A stretch of DNA of 49,308 nucleotides from Aminidesulfovibrio sp040307135 (GTDB lineage: Bacteria > Desulfobacterota > Desulfovibrionia > Desulfovibrionales > Desulfovibrionaceae), in assembly GCA_040307135.1 (NCBI GenBank), contig JAWRKD010000161.1, positions 1 to 49,308 on the forward strand, written 5' to 3'. Below, one piece after another: positions 19,209-28,246 of the stretch. The notes under the pieces are model-generated. The model worked only from the letters and a program-made list of their open reading frames with translations, had not been told where the DNA came from and made no database searches. Position numbers and translations under genes: made by a program. Within the stretch, counting starts at the first letter, position 1; each line of letters opens with the position of its first letter.

Positions 19209-22139
19209 ATGGCCCGTCGCGCGCGCATACTGCGGCCCTGGCTCGCCGCCCTGCTCCTGCTCCTCCTGGGCGGCCTGGGCTGGGGCGCGGCCCGGGCCGG
19301 GGACGCGGACCGCGTCCTGCGCGTGGCCGTGCTCGCCAACCACCCGCCCCTGTTCCTGACCGATGCCGAGGGCCGCCCCTCGGGCTTCATCCCGGAGGTG
19401 CTCGCCGAGGTCCTGGCCCGGGCCGGAATGCGGCCGGAATGGGTCGTGGTGGACGGCTGGGACGGCCTGGTGACCGCGCTCAGCGAGGGCAAGGCCGACC
19501 TGACCCTCACCACCCCCTCGCCCGAGCGCCGGGAGGTCCTGTCCTTCGGCGCCCCGCTCCTCACCTCCCAGATGGCCCTGCTCACCCGCTCCGAGGGTTC
19601 GGGCATCCGGGGCGCGGCGGACCTAGGCGGCAAGGCCGTGGCCTTCATGCAGGGCGGCGTCGTGCCCCCGCTGATCACAAGCCTGCCCGGGGTGCGCATC
19701 GTGCGTCAGCGCGGCGTGGAGCAGGCCATCTTCGCCCTGCTGGCCGGAGAGGTGGACGCCGTGGCCACGGGCAAGCTGGAGATCCGGTACGTGGTCCTGC
19801 GCGCGGGCCTCGGCCATCTCGTGCGCCTCCAGCCCGGGCCGGACTTCGAGTACAAACGCTGCCTGGCCGTGGCCAAGGGGCGGGAGGACCTGCTCGCGCA
19901 ACTGGACCCCCTGGCCCAGGAGCTGGTCCTGGAGCCGGGCTACAAGAACCTGGTGGAGCGCTGGTACGGCGCGCCCAAGCCCTACTGGACCCTCGAACGC
20001 CTGGCCCTGTACCTGGGCGGGGCCTTCGCCCTGGTCCTGGCCGGGCTCCTGCTCTGGCACTACCGCGCCGTGCTCCGGCTCAACCGCGGCATGAACGTGA
20101 GCCTGCGCCAGGCCGAGGCCGCGCGCACGGCCCTGCACGAGGCCAGCCGCCTGCTGGAGACCCTGGTCCAGGCCTCGCCCCTGGCCATCTGCGTGCTGGA
20201 CCGGGCCAACCGCGTGCTGCTCTGGAACCCGGCGGCCCGGCAGCTCTTCGGCTGGACCTCGGCCGAGGTCATCGGCGGCCCCCTGCCTTTCGTGCCCGCG
20301 GACCGGCGCGAGGAATCCCACCGCCTCGTGGAGCGCGTGCTGGCCGGGGAGAGCCTGTCGGGCGTGGAGGTGCGCCGCAGGCGCAAGGACGGCAGCCTGC
20401 TGCACATCCGCCTGCACACCGCGCCCCTGCGCGATCCCGGCGGCCGGGTGGACGGCGTGCTCGGGATCATGGAGGACGTCACCGGCCGCAAGCAGGCCGA
20501 GGAGGCCCGCCGCCTCAGCGAAGAGCGCCTGCGCCTGGCCATGGACGCCACCAACGACGGCATCTGGGACTGGAATCTGATCACGGACGAGGTCTATCGC
20601 AGCCCCAACGACCTGGCCCTGCTGGGCTATCCCCCCGACGCGGCCCTGGACAACGACGGCTGGGTCAAACACGTGCTCGAGGAGGACCGGCCACGGGCCA
20701 GGGCCGCGCTGGAGGCCCACCTGGCCGGGACCCCGGCCTACGAGACGCGCTACCGCGTGCGCACCCTGAGCGGCGACATCCGCTGGATCCTGTCCCGCGC
20801 CATGGTTGTGGAGCGCACCCCGGACGGCAAGCCCCTGCGCCTGGTGGGCACGCACCAGGACGTGAGCGGCCAGGTGCGGTACGAGGAGGAGCTGGCCGCC
20901 ACCAACGAGGAGCTGCTCCAGACCAACGACGAGCTCATGAGCGAGATCGACCGCCGCCGCCAGGTGGAGGGGGCCCTGCGCGCGGCCACGGCCCAGGCCG
21001 AGGCCGCCAGCCTGGCCAAGAGCGAATTCCTGGCCAACATCAGCCACGAGATCAGGACCCCGCTCAACGGCATGCTCGGCATGCTCCAGCTCCTGCGCGA
21101 CACGCCCCAGAGCCGGGAGCAGGCCGAATGCACGGACACGGCCCTGGACTCGGGCCGCCACCTGCTGACCATCCTGAACGACGTGCTGGACTTCTCCCAG
21201 ATGGAGGCCGGGGCCCTGCGGCTCACCAGCGAGCCCCTGGACGTGGCCGCGGTGCTGGCCTCGGTGGACAAGCTCTTCGGCCCGGTGAGCCGGGCCCGCG
21301 GCCTGGCCTTCAGCACGTACGCCGACCCGGCCCTGTCCCGGCAGCCCCTGCGGGGCGACCCGGCCAGGCTGCGGCAGGTGCTCTTCAACTTGGCGGGCAA
21401 CGCCGTGAAGTTCACGGAAAAGGGCTTCGTGCGGTTGGAGGCCTACCCCCTGCCGTCCATCCGGCCGGGCGAGGCCCGGGTCTTCTTCTCCATCACGGAC
21501 ACCGGCGTCGGCATCGCGGACGAGCAGATCGCGGGCATCTTCGAACCCTTCACCCAGGCCGACGGCTCCCTCACCCGCCGCCACCAGGGCACGGGCCTGG
21601 GCCTAGCCATCGTCAAGAACCTGGTGGAGCTCATGGGCGGCAGCGTGGTCCTGGAGAGCGAGCCGGGCCACGGCAGCACCGTGAGCTTCTGCATCCGGGC
21701 CGCGGCCGGGGAGCCGGACGCCCCCGCCATCGTGGAGACCCCGGAACCGGCCGCGGACCGCTCCCTGCGCGTGCTCGTGGTGGAGGACGACGCCGTGAAC
21801 CGCACCCTCACGGCCCGCTTCCTGGGCAAGCTCGGGCATGTCCCGGCCGTGGCCCGCGACGGCCAGGAAGCCCTGGAGATCCTCCGGCGCGAGCGCTTCG
21901 ACTGCGTGCTCATGGACGTGCAGATGCCGGTGCTGGACGGCATCGCCACCACCCTGGCCATCCGCGCCGAGCCCGGCCTGGGCGGCCTCGAGCGCATCCC
22001 CGTCATCGCCCTCACGGCCCACGCCATGCTCGGGGACCGCGAGCGCTGCCTGGAGGCGGGCATGGACGGCTACCTGTCCAAGCCCGTGGACCTGGAGGAG
22101 CTGAGCCGCGGCCTGCGCCTGGCCTGCGCCGGAATCTGA
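19209..22139 (+). CDS. Hybrid sensor histidine kinase with periplasmic solute-binding sensor
   Basis: The 976-residue protein begins with a signal peptide (about 1-30). A periplasmic solute-binding (SBP_bac_3-like) sensor follows (about 35-260), then a transmembrane helix (about 263-284), two PAS domains (about 315-430 and 440-560), HisKA with phospho-accepting His in SHEIRTPLNGML near 611, HATPase with NLAGNAVKF, DTGVGIADEQ and GTGLGLAIVKN, and a C-terminal receiver (about 853-970) with acceptor Asp in CVLMDVQMPVLDG near 904 and Lys in YLSKPVD. The sensor probably reports an amino acid or similar small solute. No separate response regulator gene is adjacent. The ATG at 19209 follows GGAG. 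Confidence 0.92.
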   Translation: MARRARILRPWLAALLLLLLGGLGWGAARAGDADRVLRVAVLANHPPLFLTDAEGRPSGFIPEVLAEVLARAGMRPEWVVVDGWDGLVTALSEGKADLTLTTPSPERREVLSFGAPLLTSQMALLTRSEGSGIRGAADLGGKAVAFMQGGVVPPLITSLPGVRIVRQRGVEQAIFALLAGEVDAVATGKLEIRYVVLRAGLGHLVRLQPGPDFEYKRCLAVAKGREDLLAQLDPLAQELVLEPGYKNLVERWYGAPKPYWTLERLALYLGGAFALVLAGLLLWHYRAVLRLNRGMNVSLRQAEAARTALHEASRLLETLVQASPLAICVLDRANRVLLWNPAARQLFGWTSAEVIGGPLPFVPADRREESHRLVERVLAGESLSGVEVRRRRKDGSLLHIRLHTAPLRDPGGRVDGVLGIMEDVTGRKQAEEARRLSEERLRLAMDATNDGIWDWNLITDEVYRSPNDLALLGYPPDAALDNDGWVKHVLEEDRPRARAALEAHLAGTPAYETRYRVRTLSGDIRWILSRAMVVERTPDGKPLRLVGTHQDVSGQVRYEEELAATNEELLQTNDELMSEIDRRRQVEGALRAATAQAEAASLAKSEFLANISHEIRTPLNGMLGMLQLLRDTPQSREQAECTDTALDSGRHLLTILNDVLDFSQMEAGALRLTSEPLDVAAVLASVDKLFGPVSRARGLAFSTYADPALSRQPLRGDPARLRQVLFNLAGNAVKFTEKGFVRLEAYPLPSIRPGEARVFFSITDTGVGIADEQIAGIFEPFTQADGSLTRRHQGTGLGLAIVKNLVELMGGSVVLESEPGHGSTVSFCIRAAAGEPDAPAIVETPEPAADRSLRVLVVEDDAVNRTLTARFLGKLGHVPAVARDGQEALEILRRERFDCVLMDVQMPVLDGIATTLAIRAEPGLGGLERIPVIALTAHAMLGDRERCLEAGMDGYLSKPVDLEELSRGLRLACAGI

Positions 22140-22246
22140 CCCGCCCCTGGAGGCCTTTTCCTGCCCCTGCCGCCCGCTCCCGAACCCGCCGTTATTATTT
22201 CCGGACTTCCGGCGAAAACACCAGGGGGGCCTTGCCCGGGCAGTTT

Positions 22247-22266
22247 TGGCTACCGTATGATAGCCA
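22247..22266. promoter_or_regulatory. 20-bp near-palindrome, candidate operator (site 1)
   Basis: TGGCTACCGTATGATAGCCA lies in the 199-bp gap before the GGDEF-EAL gene, 73 bp upstream of its start. The reverse complement of 33137-33156 matches it at 19 of 20 positions, and that second site is also intergenic. The gap holds no other gene. Confidence 0.6.
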
Positions 22267-22338
22267 TACGCGGCCGGGTATCGCCGGCGGGGCAAGCGGA
22301 TGCCCCGCGCCGACGCGGCCCGGCCCGCAAGGCCGTCC

Positions 22339-25300
22339 ATGTTCAAGAAACGCATCAACACCGTGCTCGTGACCGCCGTGAGCCTGGCCGTGACCCTGGC
22401 CGTGGCCTTCATGGTGGCCCACGTCTCAAGCTCGTTCTACGCCCTGGCCCTGGACCTGGAGGAGCAGTCCATGCGCCAGACCTCCCGGGCCACGATCCAG
22501 GCCCTGGACCTCTTCCTGGACAAGGGCGACATCATGACCCGCTCCCTGGTGGCCCAGGCCGCCCTGCAGGAAGCCGCGGCCGGAAGCCCGGAGCGCGCCC
22601 GGCGGCGCCTGGACGAGTACCTCAAGGACGGGAACTACTGGGCGCTCTGCGTCTTCGACCTTGAGGGCCGCGTGCTGGCCGGCCGCAACGCCGACGGCGA
22701 GGACCTGCGCGGCCGCGACCTCGCGGCCAGGGACTACGTGAAGGCCGTCCTGGCCGGGGCCGAGTCCTTCACCTCGCCGGAGATCCTCCTGGTGCGCGAG
22801 GACGGCCCGGTCCTGGCCGTGGCCCAGTCCCGGGCCCTGCGCGGCCCCGAGGGCGTCCTCCTGGGCGGGGTGGCCGTGTTCCCCTACTGGAGCCACTTCA
22901 CCGAGGCCTTCATCGACCCGCCGCGCTTCGCCGCCCTGGGCCACGCCCTGATGTTCGACAGCCGCGGCCGGGTCATCGCCCACGCCACGGAGCGCGGCCT
23001 GCTCTTCCAGGACATGAGCCAGGACAGCCTGGTGCGCCGGGCGCTCTCCATCCGCAACGGCGAGATGACCGCGTCCTGGCGCGGCGAGCCCCGCTACTAC
23101 GCCCTGGCCGAGGACGCCCGCACCGGCTGGATCGTATGCATGAGCGCCTCGGAGACCGAGCTGGCCACGGCCGCGGCCCGGCAGCGCAACTTCCTCCTGG
23201 CCCTGGGCGGGGCCACCATCCTCCTGCTCTCGGCCACCATCACCCTGCTGGTGGGCGGCCTGGTGGTGCGGCCCATCAAGGACATGAAACGCTTCACCGC
23301 GGCCGTGGCCAGGGGCGACTTCCGCGCCGGGCTCAGGCCGGGCCTGTGCTGCGAGCTCAAGGACCTGGCCGGGAACCTCCGGCACATGGTGGCCGAGCTG
23401 AAGAACCGCCTGGGCTTCGCCCAGGGCGTGCTGGCCGGGTTCCCCCTGCCCTGCGCCGTGGTGGACCGCGACAACCGCCTCACCTTCCTGAACCAGCGCC
23501 TGCTCGCGGCCTTCGGCAAGAGCGGCTCGCCCATGGACCACCTGGGCGAACTCTCGGGCCAGTTCCTGTTCAACAACCCGGACCACCCCTCCTACCTGCT
23601 CCTGGCCCTGCGCGAGGAGCGCGCCGTGACCGGCGAGGTGCGCTACCAGTTGCCCCAGGGCGAGAAGATCTTCGAGGTGGCGGCCACGCCCATCCGGGAC
23701 ATGGACAACACCCTGCTGGGGGCCCTGGCGGTCTGGTTCGACATGACCGGGGTGCGCGCCCAGGAGGAGGTCATCGCCCGCCAGAAGGACCAGCTGGCCG
23801 AGAACGAGAAGCGCTACCGCACGCTGTTCATGAACACCGGCGCGGCCACCATCCTCATCGGCGCGGACACCCGCATCCAGCTGGCCAATCCCGAGTTCCT
23901 CAACCTGGTGGGCCTGGGGCCGCAGGACCAGGTGGAGGGCCGCAGCTGGACCGAGTTCTTCCACGCCGACGACCTGCCCCGCATGCGCGAGTACCACGCC
24001 CTGCGGCGCAAGACCCCGGGCCTGGCCCCGCGCGGCTACGAAAGCCGCATCCTGACCCGCAGGAACGAGGTGCGCGAGGTGCGCCTCACCGTGGCCTCCA
24101 TCCCGGGCACGGACCTCTCCCTGGCCACCATCGCGGACATCACGGCCCAGAAATCCAACGAGCGCCAGCTGGAGCGCCAGGCCTTCTACGACGCCCTCAC
24201 GGGCCTGGCCAACCGCCAGCTCTTCCAGGACCGCCTGCGCCGGGCCATGCTGACCGCGGGCCGCGAACAGTCCCAGGTGGGGCTGCTCCTGCTGGACCTG
24301 GACGAGTTCAAGCACGTCAACGACTCCCTGGGCCACTCGGCCGGGGACCTGATCCTGCGCGAGGCCGCGGCGCGCTTCGCCTCGGTGCTGCGCAACTCCG
24401 ACACCCTGGCCCGGCTGGGCGGGGACGAGTTCGCCGTGATCCTGGAGGACATGGAGGGCATCGACGCGCTCATGCGCGTGGCCAAGGACCTGCTGGGGGC
24501 CCTGCGCGCGCCGTTCCTGGTGGAGGGCTCGGAGATCTACCTGGGCGTGAGCGTGGGCATCGCGGTCTATCCCCTGGACGCCGAGGACGCCGAGCGCCTG
24601 GTGCAGTGCGCGGACCTGGCCATGTACCGGGCCAAGGAGCAGGGCAAGAACACCTTCGGCCTGTACAAGAAGGACCTCAACGACCAGGCCGTGCGCCGCC
24701 TGACCCTGGAGGCCGAGCTGCGCCAGGCCCTGGCCGAGGAGCGCTTCAGCGTGCTCTACCAGCCCAAGGTGGAGGCGGCCGGGCAGCGCATCTCGGGCAT
24801 GGAGGCGCTGGTGCGCTGGCGCGACGCCGGCGGCGGCCTGCGGCCGCCCTCGGCCTTCATCCCCTTCGCCGAATCCAGCGGGCTCATCGTGCCCATCGAC
24901 TTCTTCGTGCTGGAGCAGGCCTGCCGCCAGACCGTGGCCTGGCAGGCCGCCGGGCACCGGGACCTGACCCTGTCCGTGAACCTCTCGGCCCAGCATTTCC
25001 GCCGCCTGGACCTGCCCAAGCGCGTGCTCGAGATCCTGGAACGCACCGGGCTTTCCCCCGCCTGCCTGGAGCTGGAGATCACCGAGACCGCGCTGCTCAA
25101 GAACTTCCAGGCCGCCCACACCATGATGGAGGACCTGCGCTCCCACGGGGTGCGCTTCGCCCTGGACGACTTCGGGGCCGGGTACTCCTCCATGAGCTAC
25201 CTCATGGCCCTGCCGCTGCAGGCCGTGAAGATGGACAAGACCTTCGTGGACCGCATCGACGAGGAGTCCGGCCGGGGCCGCGCCCTGGCCCGGGCCATCC

Positions 25301-25524
25301 TGTCCATGGCCGAGGGCCTGGGCCTGCCCGTGGTGGCCGAGGGCGTGGAGACCGAGGCCCAGCTCCGCTTCCTGCGGGACGAGGGCTGCCGCTACGTGCA
25401 GGGCTACCTCTTCGCCCCGCCGCTCGCGGCCCAGGCCTTCGAGGCCCTGCTCCGGCGCGGGGAGATCACCCCTGTTCCCTGCGTGTCCGGGGCCCAGGAG
25501 CCGGACACGCCCTCCGCCGTGTAG
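22339..25524 (+). CDS. Membrane GGDEF-EAL protein with Cache-like sensor, HAMP and PAS
   Basis: The 1061-residue protein has a transmembrane helix (about 8-30), an extracytoplasmic sensor of about 250 residues with double-Cache features (LFLDKGDIMTRSL, GRDLAARDYVKAVLAG), a second helix (about 287-312), HAMP (about 312-365), two PAS regions (about 375-480 and 490-605), a GGDEF domain with intact RLGGDEFAVIL near 693, and an EAL domain with EALVRW near 822, ELEITETALL near 912, DDFGAGYSSMSYL near 945 and EGVETEAQ near 1000. Both active sites look intact, so it could make or degrade c-di-GMP depending on signal. The ATG at 22339 (MFKKRI) is preferred over 22300 because the helix follows directly. 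Confidence 0.92.
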   Translation: MFKKRINTVLVTAVSLAVTLAVAFMVAHVSSSFYALALDLEEQSMRQTSRATIQALDLFLDKGDIMTRSLVAQAALQEAAAGSPERARRRLDEYLKDGNYWALCVFDLEGRVLAGRNADGEDLRGRDLAARDYVKAVLAGAESFTSPEILLVREDGPVLAVAQSRALRGPEGVLLGGVAVFPYWSHFTEAFIDPPRFAALGHALMFDSRGRVIAHATERGLLFQDMSQDSLVRRALSIRNGEMTASWRGEPRYYALAEDARTGWIVCMSASETELATAAARQRNFLLALGGATILLLSATITLLVGGLVVRPIKDMKRFTAAVARGDFRAGLRPGLCCELKDLAGNLRHMVAELKNRLGFAQGVLAGFPLPCAVVDRDNRLTFLNQRLLAAFGKSGSPMDHLGELSGQFLFNNPDHPSYLLLALREERAVTGEVRYQLPQGEKIFEVAATPIRDMDNTLLGALAVWFDMTGVRAQEEVIARQKDQLAENEKRYRTLFMNTGAATILIGADTRIQLANPEFLNLVGLGPQDQVEGRSWTEFFHADDLPRMREYHALRRKTPGLAPRGYESRILTRRNEVREVRLTVASIPGTDLSLATIADITAQKSNERQLERQAFYDALTGLANRQLFQDRLRRAMLTAGREQSQVGLLLLDLDEFKHVNDSLGHSAGDLILREAAARFASVLRNSDTLARLGGDEFAVILEDMEGIDALMRVAKDLLGALRAPFLVEGSEIYLGVSVGIAVYPLDAEDAERLVQCADLAMYRAKEQGKNTFGLYKKDLNDQAVRRLTLEAELRQALAEERFSVLYQPKVEAAGQRISGMEALVRWRDAGGGLRPPSAFIPFAESSGLIVPIDFFVLEQACRQTVAWQAAGHRDLTLSVNLSAQHFRRLDLPKRVLEILERTGLSPACLELEITETALLKNFQAAHTMMEDLRSHGVRFALDDFGAGYSSMSYLMALPLQAVKMDKTFVDRIDEESGRGRALARAILSMAEGLGLPVVAEGVETEAQLRFLRDEGCRYVQGYLFAPPLAAQAFEALLRRGEITPVPCVSGAQEPDTPSAV

Positions 25525-25582
25525 CGGGCCGTCCAAAATCCCACGCAACACCGCGGGGGGACGGCGCGAAATCCTCTGTTCC
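25525..25582 (+). repeat. Partial 3'-UTR element after the GGDEF-EAL gene
   Basis: Directly after the GGDEF-EAL stop the sequence reads CGGGCCGTCCAAAATCCCACGC, close to the first bases of the full elements (TAG then CGGGCCGTCTCAAATTCCGCG in copy 2), but it diverges after about 25 nt. It looks like a degraded or truncated copy in sense with the rightward gene, while the full copy next to it belongs to the leftward mliC. Confidence 0.55.
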
Positions 25583-25709
25583 CCGGGCCGCTCAAAAACC
25601 GCGAAGGCAAGGCGCAAGAACAACGCAAGCCCGACGCGTATCAGGACATACGCGAGGGTTTGCGTTGTTCGCAGCAACGCAGCCAGCGCGGATTTTTCAG
25701 CAGCCCGCT
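25583..25709 (-). repeat. 3'-UTR inverted-repeat element (copy 3)
   Basis: Read from the mliC stop on the minus strand, the element has the GGGCTGCTGAAAAATCCGCG start, CTGCGTTGC, a middle-stem arm ACAACGCAA, the conserved apical hairpin GCGTAT-GTCCTG-ATACGC, CGTCGGGC, the matching arm TTGCGTTGT, then TTGCGCCTTG and CGCGGTTTTTGAGCGGCCCG. The two middle arms are perfect complements but differ in sequence from those of copies 2, 4 and 5. Confidence 0.88.
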
Positions 25710-26025
25710 AGAACGGGTCCGGCGTGCGGCACTGCGTGGGCAGCCGCCCCTCCACGGTCCAGGCGGCCTCCGCGCCCTTGCCCCAGAACTCGTGGCGGCC
25801 GTCGGCGTAGCGGATGCCGGACCCGGACAGGACCTGGGGCAGGGTCAGGGTTTCGCCGCCCGCAAAGGTCAGGACCAGGGCGGGCAGGCGGTTGTCGAAG
25901 ACCGCGGTGAAGCGCGTGCCGTCGTCGCAGACGTAGTGATAGGGGCCGTACACCTGGCCGTCGTCCCCGGCGGACGCGGGCAGGGCCAGGCAGAGGAACA
26001 GCAGGGCAAGGGCCAGGGTGCGCAT
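25708..26025 (-). CDS. mliC: MliC-type lysozyme inhibitor, exported
   Basis: The 105-residue protein has a signal peptide (about 1-19, ALPASAGDD) and a compact MliC domain: YVCDDGTRFTAVFDN (about 30-44), LVLTFAGGETLTLPQVLSGS (about 50-69) and GIRYADGRHEFWGKGAEAAW. MliC domains block C-type lysozyme and usually hold one Cys pair; here Cys at about 33 and near the C terminus (TQCRT). There is no lipobox Cys, so the product should be periplasmic and not lipid-anchored. The ATG at 26025 follows AGGAGG. The stop codon TAG overlaps the end of repeat copy 3. Confidence 0.85.
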   Translation of the reverse strand: MRTLALALLFLCLALPASAGDDGQVYGPYHYVCDDGTRFTAVFDNRLPALVLTFAGGETLTLPQVLSGSGIRYADGRHEFWGKGAEAAWTVEGRLPTQCRTPDPF

Positions 26026-26112
26026 GGCGAGCCTCCTGCGCCCCCTGTAGCATGGACCGGGCCGGGCCGCACCCCTTGCCCGGGACCCCCGCCCCGGCAT
26101 ACATTCGCGGCC

Positions 26113-26856
26113 ATGCGCATCCTCTTCCTTGGCGACATCGTGGGCCGCCCGGGCCGCACCCGGGTGCAGGAGCGGGCCGCGGACCTGCGGCGCGAACTGG
26201 GCCTGGACCTGCTCCTGGCCAACGCCGAGAACGCCTCCGCGGGACTGGGCCTGTCCGCGAAGAACGCGGCCGAACTCCTGGAGGTCTGCGACGGGCTGAC
26301 CACGGGCAACCACGTCTGGCGCTACCGCGACCTGATCCCCGCGCTGGAGGCCGAGGAGCGGCTGCTGCGGCCGCTCAACTACCCGGACGCCCCGGGCCGC
26401 GGCGCGGCCGCGGCCCTGGTGAACCTCCAGGGCCGGGTCTTCATGGACCCGGTGGACTGCCCGTTCCGCGCGGCCGACGCGGCCCTGGCCGCCCTGCCGC
26501 AGGACGTGACGGTGCGGCTCGTCGATTTCCACGCCGAGGCCAGCAGCGAGAAGATCGGCCTGGCCCTGTACCTGGACGGCCGGGTGAGCGCGGTGCTCGG
26601 CACCCACACCCACGTGCAGACCAGCGACGCCTGCGTGCTGCCCGGCGGCACGGGCTTTCTCACCGACCTGGGCATGTGCGGCCCCTTCCCCTCCTGCCTG
26701 GGCATGGAGCCCGCGCCCATCCTGCGGCGCTTCCTCACCGGACTCCCCGAACGCTTCGAGGTGGCCGAGGCCCCGGTGCAGCTGCGCGGGGCCCTGCTCG
26801 ACATCGACGAGGACACGGGCCGCTGCCGGAGCGTGGAGGCCTGGCGGGAAAACTAG
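26113..26856 (+). CDS. ymdB: YmdB-type metallophosphoesterase
   Basis: The 247-residue protein begins MRILFLGDIVGRPGR and carries the metal-binding set of the TIGR00282/YmdB family: Asp8, ANAENAS near 38, TTGNHVW near 65, DFHAEASSEK near 138 and GTHTHVQTSD near 160. YmdB of Bacillus is a 2',3'-cyclic-nucleotide phosphodiesterase that affects RNase Y and biofilm decisions. In several phyla the gene sits beside rny; here rny is 7 kb upstream with two signalling genes between. It is slightly shorter than the usual 260-270 residues. The start is the first ATG. Confidence 0.9.
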   Translation: MRILFLGDIVGRPGRTRVQERAADLRRELGLDLLLANAENASAGLGLSAKNAAELLEVCDGLTTGNHVWRYRDLIPALEAEERLLRPLNYPDAPGRGAAAALVNLQGRVFMDPVDCPFRAADAALAALPQDVTVRLVDFHAEASSEKIGLALYLDGRVSAVLGTHTHVQTSDACVLPGGTGFLTDLGMCGPFPSCLGMEPAPILRRFLTGLPERFEVAEAPVQLRGALLDIDEDTGRCRSVEAWREN

Positions 26857-26916
26857 CAGGTTTTACATCCCCCCCTGTTTGGCGTATCAACACACCCGCC
26901 ACATGCGAGGTCATGG

Positions 26917-28182
26917 ATGAACATTTTCGACGAACTTTCCTGGCGCGGGCTGGTGCACCAGGTCTCGGACGCGGACAAGGTCCGCGAGTACCTGGCCATG
27001 CCCGGCCGCTCCATGTACTGCGGCTTCGACCCCACGGCCGAGAGCCTGCACATCGGCAACCTGGTGCCCCTGCTCTGCCTGGCGCGCATGCAGCGCGCCG
27101 GACACCGGCCCATCTTCCTCCTGGGCGGGGCCACGGGCCGCATCGGCGACCCCTCGGGCAAGGACAAGGAGCGCGAACTCACGGACCCGGCCGTGCTGGA
27201 CGCCCGCGCCGCCCGCATCCAGGGCCAGGTGGAGGCCTTTTTCCAGCGCAACACCGGCGAGCTCCCCCTGGTGGTGAACAACCTGGACTGGACCGCGAAC
27301 GTAAGCTTCCTGGAGATGCTGCGGGACGTGGGCAAGCATTTCACCGTGAACTGGATGCTGGCCAAGGACTCGGTCAAGGGCCGCCTGGAACGCGAGGACG
27401 TGGGCATCTCCTTCACCGAGTTCAGCTACATGCTCCTGCAGGGCTTCGACTTCTACCACCTCTACCAGGCCTGCGGCTGCAAGCTCCAGATCGGCGGCGG
27501 CGACCAGTGGGGCAACATCACGGCGGGCGCCGAGCTCATCCGGCGCAAGGCCGGGGGCGAGGCCTTCGCCCTGACCTTCCCGCTCATCACCACGGCCTCG
27601 GGCAAGAAGTTCGGCAAGAGCGAGAAGGGCGCCGTCTTCCTGGATCCGGGGCTCACCAGCCCCTACGCCTTCTACCAGTTCTGGCTGAACACCGACGACC
27701 GCGACGTGATCAAGTTCCTGAAGTACTTCACGTTCCTGTCCCAGGACGAGATCGCGGGCCTGGAGGCCGAGCTGGCCGCCAACCCCGGGGCCCGCGCAGC
27801 CCAGAAGCGCCTGGCCGCCGAGACCACCATCATGATCCACGGCCAGGAGGCCCTGAACCAGGTGCTGGCCGCCAGCGAGGCCCTGTTCGGCAAGGGCGAC
27901 CTGCGCGCCGTGGAGCCCGGGCTCCTGGCCGCGGCCCTGGAAAGCGCGCCCGCCGCGTCCTACGAGCGGGACAGGCTGCCGGACCTGCCCCAGATGCTCG
28001 TGGACCTGGGGCTGTCGCCCTCCAAGGGACAGGCCCGCAAGGACATCCTGGCCGGGGGCCTGACCCTGTCCGGGACCCGCGTCACGGACCCGGCCCACAC
28101 GCCCGGACCCGCCGACTTCCTGGGCAACGTGCTCGTGCTGCGCAAGGGCAAGAAACATTACGGACTGGTGACGGTGCGCTGA
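26917..28182 (+). CDS. tyrS: Tyrosyl-tRNA synthetase
   Basis: The 421-residue class I synthetase has YCGFDPTAESLHIGNLVPLL (HIGH-type motif, about 33-52), GDPSGKDKER near 85, the tyrosine-recognition region including QIGGGDQWGNI near 190, the KMSKS-type KKFGKSEKG near 230, and a C-terminal S4 RNA-binding domain (about 350-415). It charges tRNA-Tyr. No T-box leader is seen in the 60 bp upstream. The length is typical. Confidence 0.97.
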   Translation: MNIFDELSWRGLVHQVSDADKVREYLAMPGRSMYCGFDPTAESLHIGNLVPLLCLARMQRAGHRPIFLLGGATGRIGDPSGKDKERELTDPAVLDARAARIQGQVEAFFQRNTGELPLVVNNLDWTANVSFLEMLRDVGKHFTVNWMLAKDSVKGRLEREDVGISFTEFSYMLLQGFDFYHLYQACGCKLQIGGGDQWGNITAGAELIRRKAGGEAFALTFPLITTASGKKFGKSEKGAVFLDPGLTSPYAFYQFWLNTDDRDVIKFLKYFTFLSQDEIAGLEAELAANPGARAAQKRLAAETTIMIHGQEALNQVLAASEALFGKGDLRAVEPGLLAAALESAPAASYERDRLPDLPQMLVDLGLSPSKGQARKDILAGGLTLSGTRVTDPAHTPGPADFLGNVLVLRKGKKHYGLVTVR

Positions 28183-28199
28183 ATCCGCCCCTTCCGGTC

Positions 28200-28228
28200 T
28201 TGACCGGGCGCTGTCCAGCGCATAGTCA
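28200..28228 (+). promoter_or_regulatory. Candidate promoter of dedA
   Basis: TTGACC (28200-28205) and TAGTCA (28223-28228) are 17 bp apart and end 18 bp before the dedA start. The -35 is five of six to consensus; the -10 is weak. Confidence 0.4.
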
Positions 28229-28246
28229 GGATTACAGGAAGATTAC

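Noticed and set aside
22426..25677. 1083-codon minus-strand frame opposite the GGDEF-EAL gene
   Set aside because: Same antisense-shadow pattern; it has no motifs.
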